A stretch of DNA of 64,000 nucleotides, from NCBI GenBank assembly GCA_025558075.1, contig JAHLKF010000010.1, forward strand, positions 186,001 to 250,000, written 5' to 3'. Positions 12,713 through 23,827 of this stretch are shown piece by piece. Below the pieces are notes generated by a model. The model did no database searches and had not been told where the DNA came from. It worked only from the letters and a program-made list of their open reading frames with translations. The first letter of the stretch is position 1. Each line of letters starts with the position of its first letter. The position numbers were made by a program, and so were the translations under genes. The DNA is from Gaertneriomyces semiglobifer. Its lineage: Eukaryota; Chytridiomycota; Chytridiomycetes; Spizellomycetales; Spizellomycetaceae.

Positions 12713-13117
12713 TCTTACAAACGATCTATGGCGTCAAACCGTAATGGCGAATAGTTCAAGTATCGAAAGTGCAGCTGCTGGTCCTCCTTTTCAATGCTTG
12801 CAGGAGATGTTAGTGTCCTGGTGGGGGCCTTGGCTTTTTGGTGTGTTCTTCACGCGTTGTAAGGTGGCTGCATGTGCACCTAGCCACATATTGCGACGGA
12901 TATTATATATATGTCCACATCAGCCCATGCCAGGAAGAAGAACGGAGAGAACACAACGAGAGGGCGATATGCCGCTACGCCAAGGATAGGCGTTGTAGCT
13001 TGTAGGATGGTACCGGAAGCGACAACCGATGCAAGCAGTCTTGTTGTTTATCACACACGATATTTCAGAAATAAATTATGGGTATATCTACATATTTACA
13101 ATTGATGCATCCTAATT
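12713..13117. other. intergenic, metacaspase promoter
   Basis: Between the metacaspase start and the stop of the E2 fusion gene. An alternating AT run (TTATATATAT) at about 12903-12912 lies ~190 bp upstream of the metacaspase ATG; it could be a TATA element only if the 5' UTR is long. No gene seen. Confidence 0.4.
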
Positions 13118-15452
13118 TCAATCCATGATACATCGCCCTCCGCAAATAGAACAAGACCGGCCAGTAGCTACCCGAGGGGTGACCGGCGCCTTACGCATTT
13201 TGCGGACGCCATTCTCCGGGAAGAAGCTCAAAGATCGTTTCGGTGCGGTGTACGGTTTGAGCAATTCGCACACGCCAGGTTCCACCGCCCACCGCAAGGC
13301 GCATAGCTCAGAGTACCGATACCGTGACATGTGGTACCCGGTCCTCTCGCTTTCGAAGATGGCCGCGATAAGCATGCGGCAAATTGCGGTGTCAGAATGC
13401 GGAAAATTCTGAGGAGGGGCGGATACAAGGGTGAGAAACTCTGGCCATGTATCAATGGCAAGGATTTGGCGGGTCTTGTTCGCTAGGGATGTGACAAGAG
13501 CGGGAGTGGGAAAGCCGTAATAAGTGCCGATGCGAGCAAGCGTTTGCTCTAGCATCACGCTGGCCTTTGAAAGGTCAAGGATTGGCTTCGCGTGCGCATG
13601 GCGACGATGTGTGACCGTTACCCATCCATCATCGTCAGACTTCCGTGGCGATGCATTTGGAGAAGGTGGCGACGCGGGCCCGTCAGGTGATATCTCATTC
13701 CAGACAACCAAGCGCAGAAATGCGACCTGGAACATCAGCAATCGTAAGCTGGTTCGGCTGGCCTCGAACGTATCCTTCATTCTCAGCGGGGACTTTGTTG
13801 AGGTTTCTATGTAAGCGAGATGTGGCTTCTTGGACAAAACCCAAACGACGTTGCGCGCTAGCATTTCCTCTATAAATGGTTTCGCAACAGTAGCCCATGA
13901 TATGGTTGGTGTGAGTGCCAAAAGTATGAGGAATTCGCCAAGATCCGGGATGGTCTCCTTTGAGCGAGCGCCGTTTCGCATGGCAAAGTTTGAAACCACC
14001 TCGTGAGCCCGCTCCATGATCTCGGGGTACTCTTTTGACATTCTCAACAGCAAATGAAGAAGTGAGCAATACCCGGTCAACGCCTTCTCCGACGCGTGCA
14101 AAATCTGCTTTTGCATCCCTTTCTTTCCCTCATTTTCTCCTCCCACGTCTTTCATTAAGTTGACAACCATCTGATTCATCATCTTAGCAATGACTTGAAT
14201 CACGACTGCTGGGTTAAACTTGGCTCTGCTGGCCTTTTCTCTTCGCCCAGCGAGCCACATAAGAGCATCTTGAATGTACGGAAGGCCCTTTTGGAAATGT
14301 GGTTCGTTGAGCGCCAACGGCAGCCACGCGTTGAATGGATCACCCCAGGGTCCTTCTGAAATGTTGCGCTTCTCGTAGGCTTCGAGGGACAGAAGGTCGA
14401 AGGTGCTAGAAATCGTGTATTTTCCGCTAGAAGCTTCTTGTGAACGGTTTACCCCAACTCCCAGAATATCCTCCGTGAACGATTTGCGATAGAAGAAGCA
14501 GCGAAGGCTCTCCCGAATCAAGATACCCTCGGTGTCTAGTACCTTGTTGATCTGGGGGTATGCAATCGAAATCGCTTTGACGTCCTTTGACTGAAGTCTT
14601 GCGGTTATCAAACTCCAGACATCGGGAACACTGTCAAGAATTGGCAAAGAACACTTTGGGCTGTTGATAACAGTGGTGGCGTTCGAGCAGATTTCATCGT
14701 TGGAAGCCGGCGAAACCTTTCCAAGTCCGCACTTATCGCACTGAAACCGTTGAATCTGAGCTTTGACGCGTTTCATGCAACTATCTGGCATGGCACGAAG
14801 TTTACTGTCCGTGACGCCGCCCCAATCCTGCTCAACTTTATCGGCGGCGAAAAAGCTGAGAAGCTGCATTAAGATAGCTTGGAGCGAGTAGGCAGGCGTG
14901 TAGCCACCAATATAGCCATCGGAACTACGACGTATTTTGTCCTGTAGGATGTCACAACAAATGTACTCTCCAAAGATATTGGGGTGCGGAAAAGGAGTGG
15001 AAATAATGACCTGAAGAGAAGTTCATCAATGTCAGAAGACCCCGCAAAGGTGAGCCTGTAAGCAACAACAAACGTACCGAAGGAGAAGAGGATGGGTAGT
15101 CGTCTAAGATCTTGATTTTCAAATGCAATTTCTCACCCTTCAACTGGCCTGCCATTGGAGTCAGAACCGCGCACATCCTTGTAATATCCTGCTCATCGAG
15201 GAAGACTTCCACCCCCTGAACCGGATCCTTTTGAAGCTCAGCCAAATCATGCATGAGGCGTTTCTGACTGGATACATCTAAGGCGGACGTTATATGAGCT
15301 TTCCTCGCCTTGGGGCCACGCGTGCTCGACGTTGCAGCGGCACTTGACGGCGAGGCAGACGCCGGAGGGACGACGGCAGGAGTCATGCGGAAAGGAACCG
15401 ATGGTTGAGCCGCAGTAATGCGAAGGATTACACGGTTGCCGTTGTTGACCAT
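13118..15452 (-). CDS. E2 ubiquitin-conjugating domain fused to ~550-residue tail
   Basis: The N-terminal half carries a UBC fold: RLMHDLAELQKDPVQGVEV, LKIKILDDYPSSSP, then after a 67-bp intron (15077-15011) TPFPHPNIFGEYICCDIL, where one Cys of ICCDIL should be the ubiquitin-accepting residue (usual form HPN..G.ICLDIL), and IGGYTPAYSLQAILMQLLSFF, the usual E2 C-lobe. It is followed by a CDKC pair and a long helical region with no familiar domain, ending in CSICGGRC. Other E2s are ~150-200 residues, so the tail of ~550 residues is unusual; it may be a substrate-binding or E3-like region. The start is uncertain: ATG at 15452 opens MVNNGNRVIL, and the same frame stays open further upstream to about 15671. 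Confidence 0.75.
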
Positions 15453-15978
15453 GGCGATCAGGTTGAAGGGTTTAACGATGCACGAATTCGACGAGTCTTC
15501 TAAGAGGGATTCCGAGAACCCGCTAAGGATTGGACGGGAGGACTGTCTCTGACGATGGCTTTTTATGCTTGCAGCTTGCCATTGTGGGGTAGTCGATTTG
15601 CCCAGTCGCCCACCATATTGTGCTGTTGGGCACAGCGCAGAGTCGCGGAATGCCAGGTGTGACTGCTCCACTCATTCAACGGCCACAGCCAAAACATGAT
15701 GACTTGACCACCCCAGCTTAATCGACGCCTTGTGTGTACGTAGACTGACTTTGAAAAAGGCATGTGGTCCTTACTGCTCATCAATGGACTGGCCTCGACC
15801 AGGATATGCCCAGGCGTATTCGCAACTGTTGACCCGTTTCGAAAAGTATCACTTACGCGCGAATCGGACAATGTTAATCAATAACCAAATGTAACTGGAA
15901 GTTTTTTGGACAGCTCCAGTTTTGGACAGAACAAAGCGGAGTCAACAGCAGCGCCACTCGCTTGAGCAGGCATCGGAA
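15453..15978. other. divergent promoter region
   Basis: Lies between the likely starts of the E2 fusion gene (-) and the WD40 protein (+). The minus-strand frame remains open through about 15671, so part may be coding if the E2 protein starts earlier. No other gene seen. Confidence 0.4.
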
Positions 15979-18900
15979 ATGACGGTGGAGAATGGGACTG
16001 AGGCTCCGTCGAGCTCAAGGAACCTGTCAGCCATCCCTCACAGCGTCTTCAAGTCCTCCAGCTTGAAGGTACCCTCTGCATCGCCCGCGTCCCATTCTTC
16101 CCGTTCAAGCGACAGGTTAGGACCAGCCTACAATGGTGGCGATGGTAGGTGTGATGACCATCGGCCCTACTCAGGCGGCCACAGAGAGCGTCGGTATACA
16201 GACTTTGGACGGGATTCCTGTTCATATCGTGAGTCTGAACAATACCCCGCAACGCCAAATTCCCGCGGTTATTACGACCGAGACTTGCGAGGAGGAGTTT
16301 ACAACGGACCAGATACCTTTACAACCCCGCGGCATGGGAGGCGCAGTGAGATTGATGGATATCATGAGCGAGACAGTGGCGACAGACGCGAAGGCGTAAG
16401 GGCCGATCGAGGTGATTTCCAACGAGGTGCGCATTCGGTGCGGCGACCTGTCAGGAGGTTTCCTGATCCTGCCGTTACGCCGAGAAATCCTTGTCCCAAT
16501 TGCAATGGGCACCACTGGGCGGCATACTGCCCCAGAACGGCCACGGCTACTACCCCACAGCCGGAAGATCGCTATAAACGGTCCCTGAGAGTTGAGAATC
16601 ACTCCGTGGATAGTCACAGGGATGTAAGGCCCGGGATTTACAGCATGTCTCTGCCGCCACATGGAGGACCATACGAACGACCACGACATCCTGAAGCGCC
16701 TCACAAACGGCTCAGGTTTGAAGAACGGGAAAACGCTGACGTGGACCCTCGTATACCCACTCGCGCCGTAAAATTCAACGAACCTAATGCTAGCGGAATG
16801 AATCACGCGGTTTCTGTCCCGCTCTTTCAGCCTTCGCCTCGCGCAACGGTGTCCACCTCCAATGTTGCTGTTGTTAAGACTGAACCTGTACCGGAGGTCA
16901 AGGTAGAAGCTGTTGAAGTGGAAGAACCGTTAGAACCCAAACATCCCAAGCCCATTTTTGTAAGCGCTGAATCCTCGTCTGGCTCAGCAGATTCATCGTC
17001 CGATTCCGAGTCGCAATCGTCGTCGTCATCATCATCATCTTCATCTTCGTCGTCGTCCTCGTCCTCGTCCTCGTCATCATCCTCTTCCTCGTCTACTTCC
17101 TCGTGCGTTACGGACGCAGGATTTGACGGTGGCACAGGTATCCGAAAATCAAATACCGCCCATGTCAGCAGTTCATTCATTGTGCAGCCCACGCCAGCAC
17201 CAGCACACCCGGAGCGGGCCGCCATAAGAGGGCTGCCGACTTCTAGCACAAGCAGCTCTGGAGGCAGAAAACTTTCTGCTGCTCTGGACCGAGTATTGTT
17301 GGCTCCTGCGCTAGAGAGCACGTCTCCTCCTGTACCCGCCGTTACTCTAACACCAAAGCGACCGCGCGCTCCTAGAAAAACTCGTTCCAGCGGCGGACTT
17401 GCGGACGCCGCACCTATGATCGCAGTAGCGCCCACACCTGATTCCGATACACCGGCATCCATCGAATCGGATTCCGACTCGAATAGTGACGTGGATCTTG
17501 CCGGCGTTGCCAAAAGGTTGGAAAAGCAGCGTTCACGATGGATGGTAGAATCCCAGCTGGAAAAAAAGTTTGCCGAACGGTGTAGGAAACACGGGGAGCG
17601 CGCCAAATATGCCTCCCAGAAGATGGCCAGACTCACCAAAGCATTAACCAGATTGGCAGGCAAGATTAACGACATACCTGCTATGGCAGTGCAGTCGCCA
17701 AGCTCAGCTGCAAACATGAAGAGCCTTAAAACGCACACGACACCAGATGCGGCCGACTATCCTGAAGCTCCACCGGATTCGTCTTCCGAACGAGAGGTGC
17801 AAACCCCATCAAAGCTCAAAAAGCGCAAGCGGAAAGTGTCATCGCCGATGGACGATGCGTCGTTAGTGAACAGTCTTCAACAACCCGCCCAAAACTACGC
17901 TGCCCAGTCTACGTCCACTGCATCCTCTATTGAATCTCTTACTAACGCATCATGGGAGCCGAGCAGCAAAGATACTGTAACGGTGCTGTATGCCATGCAC
18001 TGGAATCGCGTGGGTGATCTTGGCCGAAAGCCCCGGCAGCTCCTGTTACCGCCACCAGACACTCGTGGGGGCACAGAAAATATCGTACTTTCGTCTACGA
18101 TCAATGGCCAAATACATGTGTATCACCGGCAGCAACAATCGTTGATTCATACTGTACAACACAAAGAGCTTCGTAACTATCGCAGCGAAGAAATGGCGTG
18201 GTTGAACTCAAGCGTGGTGGGTATCCTGCCTACGGATCGGTCAGCGTTGCGTGCATCTGCGAACAAGGAGCGGGGTATGGATGCCATTGTCGATCATCAG
18301 CTGGCACTATTGTACGATGTACGCTTAACCAAAAAAGGCATGACGTATAAGACTCAGCACCTTACTTGCAACAATCCGCATGACAAGGTCCCATCAACTA
18401 TCCTTCCGCTATCGTCTGCCGAAGACAAGACCAGATGGGTGACGGGTGGATACGATCGACGGATCTTCCTATGGAGTTTCGATGGAAAGTTCCGTGGCGG
18501 GGCAGAAGGCCAATACAAGACTGTCACACATACGCTTCTGCATCAAGCGCATACAAGTACCGTATTGGGGATGTGCTATAATCCGTGGAGTGGCATTTTA
18601 TACAGTGGAGGAATTGATCAGCGGCTTGTAGGATGGAATTTTGATCACGGACGCAACTTGCTGTCCCCGGACAGACTCAACGCCAAGATCCGTGACATCT
18701 CCTTAATTCCCACACATGGGTCACTCCTCCTCATTTCGTTTACTGAGCGCCGTGGCCCATTACGTCTGTGGGATGAGCGAACGCCTGGACCGTCCAAATT
18801 TGTTCTCACTTTCGGCACGGACATGTCTGAGGGGGCTTCTACCGCCAGCGATAAATCATCTGACGGCGGGTCTCGGTACATCCATCCATCCGTACATTCA

Positions 18901-19140
18901 TCAGGCTATCTGGTCTCTTTGGGACAGCATAGCACAGGGGGTGTGAACATATGGGACATGAGGTACACAGGAGTTCAGCAAGCTCCAACTCAACAACTAG
19001 ACCTTCACTCCAAACGAGTTGTCTGTGCCAAGTGGGATAAGGTCAACGGAAAGGAAGGTTTGTGGAGCGTTGCTCATGATAATGCGCTGGGATGGTGTGA
19101 TTTCAAATTAAGGAAAGATGTAGTTGTTGGGTACGCGTAG
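15979..19140 (+). CDS. CCHC zinc-knuckle, poly-Ser and WD40 protein, function unknown
   Basis: Intronless, 1053 residues from the first ATG (the frame is open from a TTG at 15922). Order: Arg/Ser/Tyr-rich N-terminus; one zinc knuckle CPNCNGHHWAAYC (C-x2-C-x4-H-x4-C) near residue 175; a run of ~27 serines near residue 350; Pro/Ser-rich linker; a coiled/basic stretch EKKFAERCRKHGERAKY near 535; then a WD40-type C-terminus from ~665, with recognisable blades around VTGGYDRRIFLWSFDGKF, SGILYSGGIDQRLVGWNFDH, GPLRLWDERT and STGGVNIWDMRY. A knuckle plus RS-like sequence suggests RNA binding in the nucleus, with the propeller as a docking surface. This is inference; I do not recognise an orthologue. 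Confidence 0.85.
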   Translation: MTVENGTEAPSSSRNLSAIPHSVFKSSSLKVPSASPASHSSRSSDRLGPAYNGGDGRCDDHRPYSGGHRERRYTDFGRDSCSYRESEQYPATPNSRGYYDRDLRGGVYNGPDTFTTPRHGRRSEIDGYHERDSGDRREGVRADRGDFQRGAHSVRRPVRRFPDPAVTPRNPCPNCNGHHWAAYCPRTATATTPQPEDRYKRSLRVENHSVDSHRDVRPGIYSMSLPPHGGPYERPRHPEAPHKRLRFEERENADVDPRIPTRAVKFNEPNASGMNHAVSVPLFQPSPRATVSTSNVAVVKTEPVPEVKVEAVEVEEPLEPKHPKPIFVSAESSSGSADSSSDSESQSSSSSSSSSSSSSSSSSSSSSSSSSSTSSCVTDAGFDGGTGIRKSNTAHVSSSFIVQPTPAPAHPERAAIRGLPTSSTSSSGGRKLSAALDRVLLAPALESTSPPVPAVTLTPKRPRAPRKTRSSGGLADAAPMIAVAPTPDSDTPASIESDSDSNSDVDLAGVAKRLEKQRSRWMVESQLEKKFAERCRKHGERAKYASQKMARLTKALTRLAGKINDIPAMAVQSPSSAANMKSLKTHTTPDAADYPEAPPDSSSEREVQTPSKLKKRKRKVSSPMDDASLVNSLQQPAQNYAAQSTSTASSIESLTNASWEPSSKDTVTVLYAMHWNRVGDLGRKPRQLLLPPPDTRGGTENIVLSSTINGQIHVYHRQQQSLIHTVQHKELRNYRSEEMAWLNSSVVGILPTDRSALRASANKERGMDAIVDHQLALLYDVRLTKKGMTYKTQHLTCNNPHDKVPSTILPLSSAEDKTRWVTGGYDRRIFLWSFDGKFRGGAEGQYKTVTHTLLHQAHTSTVLGMCYNPWSGILYSGGIDQRLVGWNFDHGRNLLSPDRLNAKIRDISLIPTHGSLLLISFTERRGPLRLWDERTPGPSKFVLTFGTDMSEGASTASDKSSDGGSRYIHPSVHSSGYLVSLGQHSTGGVNIWDMRYTGVQQAPTQQLDLHSKRVVCAKWDKVNGKEGLWSVAHDNALGWCDFKLRKDVVVGYA
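17011..17100 (+). repeat. TCN microsatellite encoding poly-Ser
   Basis: Run of TCG/TCA/TCT/TCC codons inside the WD40 protein gene. The mixed codons indicate a stable, old tract rather than a fresh expansion. It reads as a D/E-rich frame on the opposite strand, which is a shadow. Confidence 0.85.
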
Positions 19141-19291
19141 TTTTGCAGGTAGACGGATACATTATTTATTCTTCATCTGCTCTATTTCGATTTGTAGATG
19201 TCTATCTACTGTACAGACCTATGTGCCATCTTGATGCTAGATACCCTGTCTTGATAAAGATACGCCAGTATTCCCTGTTTACGATGTCACA

Positions 19292-20071
19292 CTAAGCTGT
19301 GACGTGACTCTCCACTGTTCTCCAGCATTCGATGCCTCTCCTCCAGATTCCCACACACGCCGTCAAGAGGTCCCTTAAGACCATTGCTAGTCCTACGTGC
19401 TGCGCTTCATCTAGTAAGTTCACTGACTTGGTTATGTCGTGACAAATCGCAGGCGTGTTTCCCAGCAGCGAAGCCCGTTTGGCATGATAATTCTGGAACG
19501 AAGAAAGCAATGAAAGACATGTGTCTTCTGTACGCGTAAGGTGCGGAAGGAGGCGCATAGTGCTTGCTTGGTTGATCTGACCGCGCCGGGTCAGCGACAT
19601 GGCTTAATTGTTCAGTAAGAGCATCGCCGAGATATTTACCTGACACCACCCTCTCAACCCCGCGCAGATGGATAAAACCCCCAAAATCTCACTCTTCACC
19701 AAATCTTCCAAGTCTACTAACGTTAACCCATTGCTTTCAGAGCCACCAGTACTCTCGTTCACTTCTGGATGCTTGCGTTTCTTCGAAAGAGGCGGTTTGT
19801 TTGCCGTACCAGAGTTGGGGTCATGGTCCAAAAATAAATTTGCTGGAAGCAGTCTTGTTGAAATGCACTTTTGCAGGTGCTGTACTGCAAGTGGGAGGGT
19901 GCTATGGAGAGTACGATTCGCTTCCTGGGTTGGAAGAATCAGTAGACGAACTCGCCTGAATGCCATGAATGCTGCTCGTAAGAGACTATCCCCGTACAAA
20001 CCTGAGTCACGAACGACACGTAATCGCTGTAAATCTGTGAAGCGTTGGGCATTATGCGGAAATGTGATCAC
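19292..20071 (-). CDS. unknown ~250-residue protein
   Basis: Two exons joined by a short intron with donor GTAAAT at about 19638 and an acceptor before INQASTMRLLPHL near 19583 (branch-like CGCTGACC). The first exon carries HNAQRFTDLQRLRVVRD, a helical MAFRRVRLLILP segment and a nuclear-type basic patch KKRKHPEVNES; the second is helical and ends in TVESHVTA. The frame is open upstream to a TAA with no ATG, so a further 5' exon probably exists and the given end is only the limit of supported coding. I do not recognise the family; a small nucleolar or RNA-processing factor is possible but unsupported. Confidence 0.5.
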
Positions 20072-20497
20072 GGATACTTTGGAAAGAGAAGGTTGAGTGT
20101 TGAGTTAAGAGGTTCGGTTGGTGGGAAAATGCGAGACGGACACAGCGCGTCTGAGATGTTTACGTAATTGACCTTGATGACATAATACGTGACAAGGTTT
20201 AAACTCCGTCGTCCGTTCTAAATTTACATTGCTGCTGCGGAGCTGAAGCTGTTAGGACGGAGACAATCGAGATAACATCTCTTCAAACAATGGCAACAAG
20301 TGAACGACAGTTGCTATTTCAAGCTTCTCACCCTTGAGCCTCCTGACGCTAGGGTGTACCCTCGGTGTTTCACGACTATTCGAGATGGGGGCGTTCTGAT
20401 AGACGGAGGTATAAAATGAGGCGAGACCGCTCGCTCCCTCGAGGCAGCAAGCGTTGGCTCTCCAAAAGAATTTCAAACACATCACTAGGCTTTCACC
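20072..20497. other. divergent intergenic region
   Basis: Holds the promoter of the 7-TM-like gene (TATA at 20410) and probably the missing 5' exon of the minus-strand gene to the left. No other gene supported. Confidence 0.4.
20410..20417 (+). promoter_or_regulatory. TATA box of the 7-TM-like gene
   Basis: TATAAAAT in a G/A-rich context, 80 bp upstream of the ATG at 20498. Transcription would begin near 20440-20450, leaving a ~50-nt leader. Confidence 0.55.
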
Positions 20498-21732
20498 ATG
20501 GCAGACATTACAGAAATCCTCGGCAGCATTTCGGCCATGGACCCCGAGGAGCAGGTGGTGCCGCTCCTTACTCTCATGGGTGTTCCGCAGAACATGATAG
20601 ACGCAATGCCAGTGTCCCTTAAAACTGCACAGAACATCAACTTCGACTTTTTTTTTGCGTTCGCGGGCTTACCTGTTACTGCGGCCGGGGGGTTACCTGG
20701 AGTGGCAAAATTTGCGAACTTCCAAGCGGATTTCCTTGCAGGTGAGCCAGACAGGATACTTATTATCTTGCTGACTGATGTACTCAACACAACCTTCATT
20801 CCTTAAGTCAACTACTCGTTTCCGGGGATCCTTATTGGCTGCGCGTGGCCGTTGATTGTTATCGGTCTTGGTATTACACTCTGGCGCGTCCTTTCCAAAC
20901 CCTCGGCGCGCTCTATCCTGTTATTGTTCTCCATGCTCTTTGCCGTTGGTGAAGCTGCCATAGTTTCCCAATCCAAGTAAGTACCACTACTGATGATGTG
21001 GATGCGCTCGGTGGATCTTAACTTATGCTTTTCTCAGAATTGTCAAGCCGCTTTCCACAACAGAAAGCGTCAAGCGCGCGTTAACGCTTGCTACAATCTT
21101 TTTCAGTAACTTCCGTCCTCTATGCACCCTTTCGGCCGCTGGCCTGCGCTTTTCGACCTTGTACACGAGTCCCTCGATTCAAAAGCTCATCGTCGCAGCT
21201 TGCTCTACCATTGCGGTTATCGGCACACTTTCCGCCTGCGCCATCGGCTATGACAATGTTCTCAACAAAGGCTTGGGTCTCACGTTTACTTTCTGGGGTG
21301 TGGCTTTCATCTGCATCATTACATACCTCGTTGCTGGCCTTGCCGTAGCTGCGTTGAAGCTACAGACTAGTTCTTTCTCCAGAGGAAACAGCGGACCGTC
21401 CGCTTTGGACGAGGCAGATATTGCACTCACGGCTCTTTCTCTCGTTTCTTGCATCATCGCCCTTGGCGTGGCTCTTGCTCTCGACAGTAAGTCTTCACTG
21501 AACAGATGCTTGTCACTGAACGCGTCTCACACGTTCTTTACCCGTAGTGGATACCAGCTTCTTTGTTACCCCCGTCGTCTTCTTATTCAACATTGTATGG
21601 AGCGTGTCGGAGGTTTTCTTTGATGTCTTGGCCTACTGGAGGAACACAGCGAGAGGGTCAGAGAAAGGCAGCGCCGGACAGGGTGTGGCCGTTTCCGTCT
21701 CAGAGAAGAAGGCGCCAATGCATGATGCCTAA
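20498..21732 (+). CDS. orphan protein with seven predicted membrane segments
   Basis: Four exons: 20498-20741, 20808-20976, 21038-21486, 21548-21732; introns of 61-66 bp join in frame. The ~330-residue product has an ~80-residue hydrophilic/amphipathic N-terminus without a signal peptide, then seven hydrophobic segments: ILIGCAWPLIVIGLGITLW, SILLLFSMLFAVGEAAIV, LTLATIFF with the following stretch, LIVAACSTIAVIGTLSACA, FTFWGVAFICIITYLVAGLA, ALTALSLVSCIIALGVALAL and FVTPVVFLFNIVWSVSEVFF. The tail is short and charged (ARGSEKGSAG). The count fits a receptor-like topology, but no rhodopsin lysine context, DRY or NPxxY motif is seen, so it is not assigned to a GPCR class. It could equally be a transporter-like or lineage-specific membrane protein. 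Confidence 0.75.
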
Positions 21733-22062
21733 GGGACATTGTGGCAAGGTTTAGTGCAAGCGACAAGGTTCAGTGTCAATGTATACCCCGATACCGTAGA
21801 AATGGAAAGAACTGGTGTTGGATCAGTGCCAGAATAAAGAATAGAAGTCAAGTTGAATGTATCTGAGCTCAACATTTAATGATGCCGCAACAGCATCCGT
21901 TGATTTTGTTGGTCAATAACACACGTGCAGCTCAGACGGCCCCACGAATGAGCAAGCGTCAGCAGTATTTCACACATAACCATATATCGTATCTATCCCA
22001 ATATGCGAATCTGAGATCCGTCCACGAATCAAAGACTAACTGGATACTCTTATGCTTGTACT
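21733..22062. other. convergent intergenic region
   Basis: 3' regions of the 7-TM-like gene (+) and the Yhm2 carrier (-). An AATAAA at 21834-21839 could serve as the plus-strand poly(A) signal. Otherwise nothing is seen. Confidence 0.5.
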
Positions 22063-23194
22063 TCACTTGTGTTTGTTGGCGAAGTATGCTTTAACCTGGT
22101 CTCCACCGAATACCATACAGACGGTTTGCCAGATACCCAGACAGACACTGTTCAACGGGCAATGGTTGAGCCAATCTGATTTGTGCTTCAAGAAATAACA
22201 TTTGTGCTTCGGAAAAAACACCTACCGTGGAGTGACTCCTCTGTAGAAACCTTTGATTCCGCTTTGAGAATAGATCCACTTAGCAGCGGTGCCGATGCTC
22301 ATCTTCTCTGGACGACCTGCAGACTTGATTTGACTCTGCATTTCGACACGGATAACTTCAATCGGCTGGTTCCAGCAGGAAAGTCCACCGCCAATGGCAG
22401 ACGCAAGCACTCTCTGCAGAGATAATGGCTTGCTGTGATCATCATTGCCAGTTGCCTTTCTAATGGCGGTTTCGGCAACTCGCGACAAACCGAACCGCGA
22501 ACCCCAGTTGGTGCATTGTCGAACAGCGACTGCGTTCACACCTTTATTGATGCCCCGGATACCTTCCTTGGCAAAGATTTCTCGGGCAACGGTAATGGTG
22601 GACTTTTGCACCCCGGCGCCGACAGCCTTATGTCTTGTAACCTCTACAGTTTTCATGAAGGTACAAAATCCCATAGTCGTGTAAGCCTATGCGGTAGATA
22701 TTCATAGATGAGTGCACGCCTGCTTCAGCACTTTGAAGCATGAAGATTACCTGAGCAATACCACCACCCATTCCACCAAAGACACCAGCCCATGCAGGCC
22801 CGCATCCAGCTACCCGCGCAACGTATTCAATTTCGGAAGCGGTGAAAATCAGAACGGCGCCTTTGGTGGCGGCCTCAATCCATGCCCAAGGGATGAGACC
22901 TTGGTAATATCCAAAGGGACCGCCTCGCTGCCAGGTCTTCCGAATAGCGGTCGGCATGGTGTCTCCACGGTTCGCGGCCATATGAGTCTTGATGACCTAC
23001 ATGGCGCATAGCTAGTTAGTCGCTGCATTTCGCGAAGGGCTTGGGAAAGAAACAAGCATTACCTCGAAGGGCTGTCCAAGGGTTGACACCTCGAACATGT
23101 TGAGACTAGCGCCGATCAGGAGGTTGAAGGGTTGGATGGGCTTTTTCTGGATTGGAGCATTTGGGTCAACGGGCGTGGTGTCAATCGCACCCAT
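22063..23194 (-). CDS. YHM2: mitochondrial citrate/oxoglutarate carrier, Yhm2 type
   Basis: Member of the mitochondrial carrier family, sub-branch of yeast Yhm2, which exchanges citrate for 2-oxoglutarate across the inner membrane and so shuttles NADPH-reducing power. Four exons. The start is ATG 23194 ([19 protein letters not shown]); the frame's TTG at 23203 is not used. Diagnostic stretches: [99 protein letters not shown] and, in the last exon, [14 protein letters not shown]. As in Yhm2, the usual carrier signature PxD/ExxK/R is altered (QPFEVIK, QPIEVIR). Length ~310 residues is normal. Confidence 0.9.
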
Positions 23195-23827
23195 CTTTGG
23201 CAATTCTCGGGTTTGGATTCGAATGAGGTGTGGTGGAGGGGCAAGATCTTCCCTTCGCTGCAGCCTTTTTGACTGAGAGCGCTTACACAGAAGTGTGGAT
23301 GGGACTTCGATCTACTACTGTGTAGCTGCTGCCGCTGACTGCTGTGCGAGAAGGAAGACGATTCAATGCCTGCTGAACGATCGAACGAGCCTTTTCACCA
23401 GAGCGACATGCGCGAGTGTGCACCACCAATCTGCACATCAGCAACTGAGTGGCACAGTCATCTAACGCGTCTGGATAAATACACGAGCGCCATTGCCAGA
23501 ACGGGTTGGTTCTTCCTGATCTTGATAGGCTTCAGATAGGATAAACGATCATCATTATTAGAGCCTTGAAAGGTCTCACACGTTCATAAGTCCGAAACGA
23601 GCGCTAAATCAGGTTTGCCATTTATTAACTCTGTTATTCGTCAATGTCTCGTTTTTCAGGTGCCCTTCATGTGGGTGGATGGGCAGATCCCCCCTTACAA
23701 AGGATAAAAATTCCAGTGAAAGGTGAGGCGTTGAATCAACGATCATGATACTGACACTTATCACAAAGGCTGCTGTCAGTGTGTGTGTATGTTAGTCATA
23801 TGGAACCATCTCCACCCTCCAACAGAA
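23195..23827. other. intergenic, YHM2 promoter
   Basis: About 630 bp between the YHM2 start and the stop of the centrin-like gene. No open frame with a good start; no repeat seen. Confidence 0.5.

Noticed and set aside
16827..17738. 303-codon minus-strand frame with long Asp/Glu runs
   Set aside because: Shadow of the poly-Ser WD40 gene; the acidic run is the complement of the Ser codons.
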